From assembly GCA_963969395.1 (NCBI GenBank), contig OZ017798.1:3348001-3412000 (forward strand): a DNA stretch of 64,000 nt, read 5' to 3'. The translations under genes were made by a program, and so were the position numbers. Shown piece after piece: positions 56,040 to 64,000 of the stretch; positions within the stretch are counted from its first letter, which is position 1; the number at the start of each line of letters is the position of its first letter. This DNA comes from Pseudoscleropodium purum (lineage: Eukaryota; Streptophyta; Bryopsida; Hypnales; Brachytheciaceae). The notes under the pieces are model-generated. The model was given only the letters and a program-made list of their open reading frames with translations. It was not told the origin of the DNA and did not search any database.

Positions 56040-57430
56040 TTTGTATACAACATTTGAGAATTCACGCATGGTTCTTTGGACAAATGTACCGCTCTATAAT
56101 GCACAAGCCTTAATCGATCCTAAATATGCACTAGTAATTCAGCATGGCAAGTTGCTCCATGAGCAACCATCAAGGTCTACTTTTTTAGCAAAGAAAAAGG
56201 TAGGAGATACTAATATAGACCTCTAGCTTGATGGAAGTATTTATCTGCTAGATCATTGTACAGGAAAATGTCCAAAATTTGATTCCTTGAAAGATTTGTT
56301 GGAGTTTGTTGGGGATGGTGAGAACGGCTTGTTTGGATATATGCAGAGGCTTCACTCACATAGCTCAGAGAATGCAAGATTAGAATTTTGAGAGGAGATA
56401 GTAGCCTTGAGGGAACAAAGTCAACAACTACAAAGACAAATAGATTTGCAACAAGTTCAATTGCAAGATGCATCATTCTTCTAGGACAAGATCAAAACCT
56501 TGCAGTCAGAGAAGATTTTATTAGAAGAGCGCTTGAATGTTTTACAAATGGAGGTCCATATTGGATATGCCGAGAAGTTGACCAGTGACTTGGAGTTTGA
56601 GGTGGCCTAACAAAGCAATGAATTACAACGATAGGATTTGATTACCAACCATGGATTAGAAGTGAAGTCAATCAAGGCGGAGCTTTTAAAAACTAAAGCT
56701 GAATTGAGTCGTCTTTGTCTTGAAATTCAGCAAATTTACAAAGACACTTTATGGCTATTGCATTCAGGTTAGACTACATTGAGACTTGAGCAAACTAAAG
56801 CAATCCGGGGGACATGCAAAGGCACAAAAAAGATTGGCCACATGCTTAGTAGGGCTAGAGACTGCAAGAAAAGTCCAAAAGAGGAATGATACAAAAGGGA
56901 GATCATCTCGACTGTATGGTGATTTGGAAGCGTAAGTTGCAAATGGTCAAGTATTTGGTAGCTTACTGTTCAAAACAAAGATTTCAACGATGTTAGAAAC
57001 CTCAAAAACGAATTTTGTAGGGAAGAAGATGATCAACTACTACTTGGACAAAATAGGTGCAAATGTAGGTCTTGAAAAAATATTAGAGACATGCAATAGA
57101 AATGGAGTAACATGCGATGGATACAATGCAATTTACAAAAACTTCAAAGGCGCAATACAGGTGGCTAGAAAGGGAATTCGACTTGGGTATCTACCAAACC
57201 CATATCAAATTTCAAAGCTTTGAAAAGAGATGAATGGAAATCTCAAAAACATGATTGGTGAGTATTATAGCATTAACGACATACTAGTTATCCTTGGGGC
57301 AAAATCAAAGGAATCAACTAAGATTATGTTGAACGATAAAAATTCTTTCTTTGTCGATGTGGAAACAATTTAAAGGATCATGCTGGTACTTTACAGATTC
57401 ACCTCAAAAGGTAACTACTCCATCTAGTTG
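56040..57430 (+). pseudogene. decayed ORF with coiled-coil region, probably element-derived
   Basis: Across several stops and shifts the plus strand gives TNVPLYNAQALIDPKYALVI (56090-56140), KFDSLKDLLEFVGDGENGLF (about 56274-56335), then a Gln/Leu/Glu-rich heptad-like part: EEIVALREQSQQLQRQIDLQ and KTLQSEKILLEERLNVLQME (56392-56560). A later block at about 56990-57223 contains NRNGVTCDGYNAIYKNFKG and IRLGYLPNPYQISKL. Most stops are TAG, TAA or TGA where Gln or Arg codons would fit. I do not recognise the family. The pattern of decay equals that of the transposase relics, so an element ORF is more likely than a host gene. Confidence 0.4.
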
Positions 57431-59394
57431 ATTATATCTCAGTAAGTTTAGAATTAGGTTTTCCAATTAGATTCTTGTAATTCAGATTGTTTTCTTTTCA
57501 TATTTGTACCTTGCCTGCCTTGTGGTACTAATTGTTTGACTTGCAATTTTGCAGAGCTTTTGATGATCATACTTGATTATCTATATCACTCTGTAGCACA
57601 TAATCAAGTTCATGCCGTACTTCAAATTAGATCAACAACATGCAATACTTCAAATTGGATCAAGTTCAATTTTTGATATGCAAGCTTGGTCTAGTGTTCG
57701 ACTAGTCATAGCTTCATTGATCGATTATTTGTCAACTCCATAGTGAAGTAGTCTTTAGATTGTATTCCAAGTTATCAATCAGTCACCCTTGCTAATGACA
57801 ACACTAGCTAGCTTGCATCCAAGGAATTTGGATCATTGTCAATTGACTCGGAAGTAGAGTATTTTTTAATATTGGAGCCTGATGACAAAGGAATCTAATG
57901 AGATATCATCAAGTTCTAGTTAATTATTGATGGGAACTTGTAGAATTATAATATCCTAGTTTTAGAGGATGGTGATTAAATTCATTCAATTAATTTGAGC
58001 TACATATGACCTTGAACAATATTAAATTAGTTATTGTGCATTTGTATTTTTTTTAGAATTACAAGGCAACCCTTTGATCTTTGTCCTTAAAGTCTTAAAC
58101 TGAACGAGATAGAAATAGTCCACGGATAGAAGTTAGAGCATGTCTCCATTACCATCATGAATTGTGCCTTAGACCCTAATATTTATAAGAATAGTCCTCG
58201 CTATTTCTCAATGCAGTCAAAACAAGAGATTTGACCAATAGCAAGTTTCCAAGTACCTAAAGAATCTCATGAGGTGTTGTCCTAGGTGTTTAAGAGATCA
58301 ACAATTCTTGACTTGATATCTGCTCAAAAAGATGGACAACTACTCAAAGTACCAATTGTTGGTGAATTCAAAGTGTAATGGCACTTAGCTGTAGACATGA
58401 AGACCATTAAAGTCATGTACAACCTAAATATGGAGCAAATGCATTACATACATGTATTTATTGCATGCAAGAACGAACTAAACTAGATATTACAACTACT
58501 ACTCAAGAAATACTAACAATGAGTAAGTGCACTAGTTCTTGGAATGGCAGCTTTTTCTCCAATTGTGTCCATGCAAAAACAATTTTGGGTGCACAAGGGC
58601 ATAGGAGATGGAAGCCCATTTTGTGAATTCCAATGGATAGAGTTCATATATGTGCCCTTTATGCTTTGAACCGCATAGTAGAAAAGATACTTCACCTCCA
58701 CTTCATGTATATAGTTGGACCATTCAAGACAAGATCCAACAGAAACAAGTGGTGGATTCAATGCAAGCAATACTATCTTCGATAGGGGCACATAATAGGA
58801 ACATACAAATATTCAAAGACAATGACCTCTCTAGGAAGTCTAATAGTGTGCCAAACAAACCTTTGCTCAGTGGAGCTAATTGTTTGAAGTTATTCAAGGC
58901 AAGTCCCTTACTTGGAGGATCTGACAAGCTTTAGAGAGACATTGTTAATTCATTATGCAACTTCCAAGATGGAGGAATTGCAAAGAGGACATAGATGGAC
59001 ATCCTTAAATGAGCACAAAAAGGACTCTTGAATCCTCAAATTTTTTATTTATTTTAGTTCTTAGGAGAGTAGCAAGCTTATAGTCAATCAAGCCATATCA
59101 TCAAATTATGAGTAGGTTCAGGGTCATCATTGTCGAATGAACCTAGGCAGATATCATAATTTGGAACTATACGAGTCTTATTGAAACATATCTTGGTTAA
59201 ATGAGCCAAACTATGGGTTCCAAAGCAAAGCATGTTTGAAATTTGATTGATAGAATTGTAGATACTACACTAACTCTTTGATGATGTTGATCTGTTGAAC
59301 TCCAAAACAAGTTTATTTATATGAACCTATAGCTCCGAAAGAGCTCCTATATAATGAATGACTCTAATGAATGAATCTATTTGATTAATTGTAG
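57431..59394. other. no gene recognised
   Basis: Frames at 58513-58934 on both strands overlap and lack motifs. A word AGATGGACATCCTTAAATGAG at 58991-59011 recurs in the tandem repeat at 59395. Confidence 0.45.
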
Positions 59395-59494
59395 AGATGG
59401 ACATCCTTAAATGAGTACCATAAATGAGTAGACGCATAAGAATTGCAAAGATGGACATCCTTAAATGAGTACCATAAATGAGTAGACGCTTAAG
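59395..59494 (+). repeat. 54-bp tandem duplication
   Basis: AGATGGACATCCTTAAATGA continuing GTACCATAAATGAGTAGACGC occurs at 59395 and 59449, nearly identical. The first 21 bases also occur at 58991. Confidence 0.85.
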
Positions 59495-60235
59495 TAGAAT
59501 GCGTGACAATTGGAAAATTTAGTCATATTCAAGCAAGAAGTGTAGAAATAGAGCCAAGTAAATGTTACAACTTGAAACCGAATGAACATAATAAGACATG
59601 CTTTGCTTTTGTTAAAAGTCTTATTAGATTCTTCTTGAATTTGACCACTTCAATTTGGATTGTCACATCATGTTATAGTGTGACATGCATGTTGGTTTGT
59701 CAATGAATATGGATCATTAGCTATGTGGTCATGCCAAAGTATGGGAAAATCTCACCATGTAGCAAAGGCAGCCTATCACCACCATACTCAATATGTAGGA
59801 GGCAAATTTCAAAAGAGTCCATTATTACAAGTGTACAAGCAATGGTACCACATAATACAACATCATTTCAAAAATAGAAGTTTACACGATAGTGAAGAGT
59901 TTCCTAACTTAATTGGTGATGCTGCTATACAAGCTAGGCGTGAGCGATCTATATCTTTTACCGTTGCGACCCATCATGCAGTATGACAAGCAACTTGTAT
60001 TTGTCAAGGATCACATTGGGTTTCAAACTCCAACAATTGAAGTAAAGATGTAGCAATGATAGATCAAGCCGCAACAAATTTTGATGAAACCCAAGTAACG
60101 ATAGACTTTGAGGAAGTTGAAACACCATCTACTTCAGACTTTGGCTCACCAGCTCTTTCAAATGAGTACATATATTGAATGATTGTAGAGAATTTGGCTC
60201 ACCAGCTCTTTCAAATGGCAATTGATCTCTTGATG
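59495..60235 (+). pseudogene. decayed coding remnant, unknown, probably element-derived
   Basis: A plus frame at 59723-59986 reads GKSHHVAKAAYHHHTQYVGG, then SPLLQVYKQWYHIIQHHF and FPNLIGDAAIQARRERS. After a stop it continues near 60050 as IDQAATNFDETQVTIDFEEV. No motif is certain. A 25-base direct repeat (TTTGGCTCACCAGCTCTTTC ...) lies at 60140-60164 and 60193-60217. Confidence 0.3.
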
Positions 60236-62255
60236 ATTCCTTAATTCCTTCAAGTTTTGCATTAGAGAAAAATAGAAATCCTTCAAGTATTTTGTCTTAG
60301 AAGTGCAATTATTCATCCTTGGATTTTTGTGCAAAAAAGAGAGATGTTGCACAATAGATTGACTTCCAACAAGTATTTTATTTTTAAAAGTAGATGGCCA
60401 TTCTTTGGTGTGTCAGTGTCCTTGTGCTCCCACCATGCCACTTGTAGTTGGTAGTCCTGTATTTCTCTCTTTGCAATGAAATTTTGTTTCATTTTGTTTT
60501 TAAAAAATTAGATGCTTTGTATTACATCTAAAGGGATGATTTCTTCAATGACCAACCCACTCCTTTGAAGGTTAACCCATAAATGACACTATAGCGGTAT
60601 TTTGTCTGATGAATGACCAAAAAATCCTTCTATGAAGGGCAAAAGTGCAATTATTCATCCTCCAAATTCTATTATGACAATGGGAGGTCTCTTACAATAG
60701 TTTAATTTCTAATGAGTACTTTTGCATTCTTTTTAAGCTCATGAATTACACGGTCACCCATCCATCCTTGGAGGGTTAATAAAAAACTCCATCGTTGTCA
60801 CAAATAATTGCCAACTCCATCCATAGATACCAAAGATACATTAGAAGGCCCACATAGCTCATAATAGTAGTAGATTATCTTTCTCAGCTTGCAGCTCTCC
60901 AACTTTGTGAGCCAACTCCTTGCACAGAACTTGCTTCACCTGACAATTTTTGAGGAACAAATTGAGAACTAATCATTACAACTCTCACCTTAGGCTTTTG
61001 TAATATTAATGGCTTAGTCACTCGTGCTTGCTTCTAGAATCCAAACTGCAATATGAACTCCTCATATAATTTTAGGATGAGAGTAATGTCTAGCTTCAAT
61101 ACATGGAGTGGAAAGCTAGGACTTTCAACACAAGAGCCTAGAAGAGTAGACTCCATGCTTGACGACGAAAGCAACCCTTGTCCTCTGTCACGACCAAAAA
61201 CTGAGCCCATTTTTGTACTCTTTGCATTAGCATCGACCTTTGACCCATCGTCAAGTGGGACGCTATCACATGGTTTTCAAAAGTTGAAGAGTCCAAGACT
61301 TTGTGTCTGAATTAGAAATTGGAAATGAAACAACTTTATTTTGTTGTAGGATTTAGTCCATGACATCAAATGATGGATTCAAACAACATGCTATTTAATC
61401 AAAATTTCCTATTAAGAAACTAAGACAAAAAAAAATTTGAAATGAAGTCCTGTTGATTCAGACAATTCCACTTTGAAGCAATGAACCGTAGCCTTCTTCT
61501 TCATTTGCATTCCTGTGGGCCATTGTAACCTCTTCATATGATACTCCTACTATTTATCCATTGGCTAGCACTGTAATTTTTGAAGCAAATGAACTGTAGC
61601 AAATGAATAAATCTTCAGCTTGAAGATTACCATTGTCTGCAAAGAATTTGAATAATTTAGATATATGTGTAATTCAAAAACAGTTCCATATTTGCAGATA
61701 AACATTCAATTTAACTTTAGTACTATTATCAATTGATAGATAAAAAGAACCTACAACCACATTGAAAAAATACAGAATATGAAGCATCATATAGACTTAG
61801 ATGAACTTGTGGGAGACCTTTAATAAAGGCTAAAGGTTTGATCAATGTTGAGGGTCTTACTTGATGTCAATTAAATTGAAAGAATTCGAATTTGTTTTGG
61901 TGGTAGAATATCAGCAATGGTGAAATTTCTCTCGTTATGAAGATTCACCTGCCACATGTAGCTTACTATTTAGAAGCTATTTGATGTGCAACAAAGGCAC
62001 CTCAATAGATCTAGAATTAGGTGATATAAAAAATCAAATTCATACCTTTGTGGATGTTTGGCCATCTTGAACAATCCACATACAAAAATCTATTGGGCAA
62101 CTTGTGCCTAATGTGATGCTTATCTCTTGACACACATTTGAAAGTAGCCAATTCTTTCCCACTTCAATTTGAGTTTACCCATCTCTATATTCACACGTTA
62201 TGAATACAACATCAATAGGCCCAATTTGATCTATTTGTTGCCACTGATTGTTAGG
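60236..62255. other. no gene recognised; diverged direct duplication at 60.29-60.78 kb
   Basis: AAGTGCAATTATTCATCCT occurs at about 60301 and 60645, and the following 80 bases are weakly alike (TTGCACAATAGATTGACTTCC against TTACAATAGTTTAATTTC). A minus-strand stretch at about 61310-60870 has few stops and is serine-rich, but is unrecognised. Confidence 0.4.
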
Positions 62256-62699
62256 CTAGAGATGTTGTCGATACAAGGTCAACCTACCAATGTGGAATTT
62301 GAAAACAAGTGAACTCCAACCCACTTGACATTTAATAATATCAGCCCCTGTAGTGATCTTTTTATCCCAACCTTCATCCATAAGAAATGACATTAACTTC
62401 CCTATTACATTTTTGAAAACAAAAAAAGTACTAGTTTGATGAATATTGTCAGCACAAGAAAACAAATCAATCATCACCGTTATAGGCATAAACCACTGTA
62501 AGTGCATTTGTTGGCTACTTGTTGAAGGTTTCATAGACATTATGAAGTCTAATTGCATTTTTGCTCTAAAAGACTCAATGGTTGCCATGTCTGGGAGCGG
62601 CCACAATGGATCATCAAAGTTTGGTAATAGAACTAGTTCAACATGACCATGTGTTTGGTTACCTGTTCTAGGATAATAAAACACATTGTAAAAGAACAA
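62256..62699 (-). pseudogene. open frame of unknown function (147 codons), probably element-derived
   Basis: The minus strand is open for 147 codons. It includes PRTGNQTHGHVELVLLPNFD, then PLWPLPDMATIESFRAKMQL, FMPITVMIDLFSCADNIHQT and VGWSSLVFKFHIGRLTLY. After the stop the same frame appears to continue with further broken blocks to about 62050. No initiating ATG context stands out and no family is recognised. Composition is like the other element relics. Confidence 0.35.
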
Positions 62700-64000
62700 A
62701 CTATCACATAGGAGTTTTCTATAGCTATGGCCTCCTCAATAAGCTTTGCTTACTTTTACATGGACTACTATGATTGTCCCCAACAAACTTTTTGCATCAA
62801 TCCAATAAATATATCCCGAAAGATACAAATTTGTCCAAAAACACCAACAATATGTTAAAAATTTATTCAACACCAAAATTATAGTATATTAGTTTGCCAT
62901 TTATTGAAATTGCAAATCCCTATACTTATTCCAATACAACATCCTTGTAAAAATCTAGAACAATGACAAACAACTTATTGTTACAAACAGACAACACTTA
63001 CTTTGTGGCTACATAAAGTAATAGTCACTTTCACGTTGACTGACAAGAAAATCCATTTGATTCTAACCAAACAATGCCTTTGAAAAATGTCATACCATCG
63101 TAATAAAGTGAAAATACTAGCTACATACATCCCAATCGCAATCAATCCACAGTTGCAAAGAAGCAGCACTACTTGCGAAGTTGCAGTGACAGTGCATCGG
63201 AGGCTACACTCTCTATGGAACAAGTTTCTTAGTGAATATTATTCCTTTACAATAATGAATTCACTAAAGAATCAAGTCATATTCAAATCACAATAATCAT
63301 AATCCCATTGCAAATTAATAACTTTGAATAGGACTTATCTATGTAAGGATTCATTTATCACTCCTCTTAGCCGTCTTAATGAAGCTAATCTGAAGTGAAG
63401 TTAAATGACTAAGTTCCAAGGTTTTGCAAATTTCCAATTACAGAATGCTATTACTTATTAATCTTGTCAAGCTCTCCTCCCACAGGCTCATGTTTACACT
63501 TTAGACAAATCGAATGATCATGTATCTTTGTTTCAATTAGGAAGGTAGAAGCCTAGACGGACAAGGCTCACATTTATCAAAGAAGACAAAACTATTCTAG
63601 GACTAAAGAAATCTAGATGGTAACATTGAAGGCAATACAATCATGAAATGAAGAAAACCAATGCTAAAGACTTTGCATTTTGACATCATGATCGTCTTAA
63701 TTATAGTATAGAAGTGAAAACCTAAAACTCTTGCAGTCTATTAAACATTGAACTTACAATTTGCACCTCCCATTGGCAATGGAGGTTGAGGATCCAACTG
63801 AAGTTGCCTATACATATATGCATGTTGGACTTTAACTTCAGAGACAACATTTGAATTGCAATTGAAGCAAAACTGCAATATCTTGGCCTTATAAGCACCT
63901 TCAATGGAATTGCCTCCATGCCTAACTGCATCCTATGCATGCCCTCTTCTTCTACTAGGCGCAAGAATAGCCCAAGAATTTATCTCAAACCAAGTTTGAA
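62700..64000. other. no gene recognised to the end of the window
   Basis: AT-rich. Overlapping short frames at 62981-63296 and 63722-63964 show no motif. Confidence 0.5.

Overview
This is nuclear DNA from a plant. The introns have GT/AG ends, two promoters carry plant telo-box motifs (AAACCCTAA), and the cellular genes belong to plant families. Relics of piggyBac, Tc1/mariner, hAT and CACTA-type elements sit together, and piggyBac is rare in flowering plants, so a seed-free land plant (moss, liverwort, lycophyte or fern) fits best. The species cannot be named from the window. Genes are GC-richer islands in a very AT-rich background of decayed transposons. I found no rRNA or CRISPR and no tRNA that I could support.

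Four cellular genes are well supported. Two encode p23-type Hsp90 co-chaperones, both intronless: a short acidic form at 6.7-7.2 kb (minus strand) and a Gly/Met-rich form at 44.9-45.6 kb (plus strand). An eight-exon TLC-domain membrane protein lies at 22.1-25.3 kb (minus). A two-exon macro-domain (ADP-ribose hydrolase type) protein lies at 38.6-39.9 kb (plus) and has an extra N-terminal 37-residue tandem repeat. A weaker candidate is a 110-residue ORF of unknown function at 47.5-47.8 kb (minus).

Layout: 0-2.2 kb, hAT transposase relic with a still recognisable intron; 5.9-7.2 kb, tandemly duplicated p23 3' end and the p23 gene; 9.2-9.8 kb, MITE-like element; 10.5-11.5 kb, piggyBac relic; 14.3-17.0 kb, dispersed repeats; 18.1-20.45 kb, 5' half of another piggyBac; 22-25.8 kb, TLC gene and its leader; 33.45-33.94 kb, 3' half of a piggyBac, in inverse orientation; 34-36 kb, dispersed repeats with a poly(A) retroposon insertion; 37.0-37.2 kb, mariner fragment; 37.5-39.9 kb, macro gene and its leader; 44.4-45.6 kb, second p23; 47.4-49.4 kb, a probably unique region; 53.3-54.5 kb, a hAT relic carrying a young CpG-rich MITE; 55.4-55.6 kb, a CACTA-type foldback; 56-64 kb, decayed element coding fragments.

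Two linked observations stand out. First, the two piggyBac halves at 20.45 and 33.94 kb break at the same codon and fit together without a gap. Both broken ends carry the same terminal sequence beside a TA dinucleotide. This points to a TA-targeting element that landed in a piggyBac, followed by an inversion of about 13.5 kb that carried the TLC gene with it. Second, about 450 bp of promoter and 5' leader of the TLC gene are duplicated in front of the macro-domain gene, now in opposite orientation. The copies are nearly identical and share an identical 20-codon upstream ORF. Undoing the inversion puts both leaders in the same direction, so the two genes may have started as neighbours under a copied promoter.
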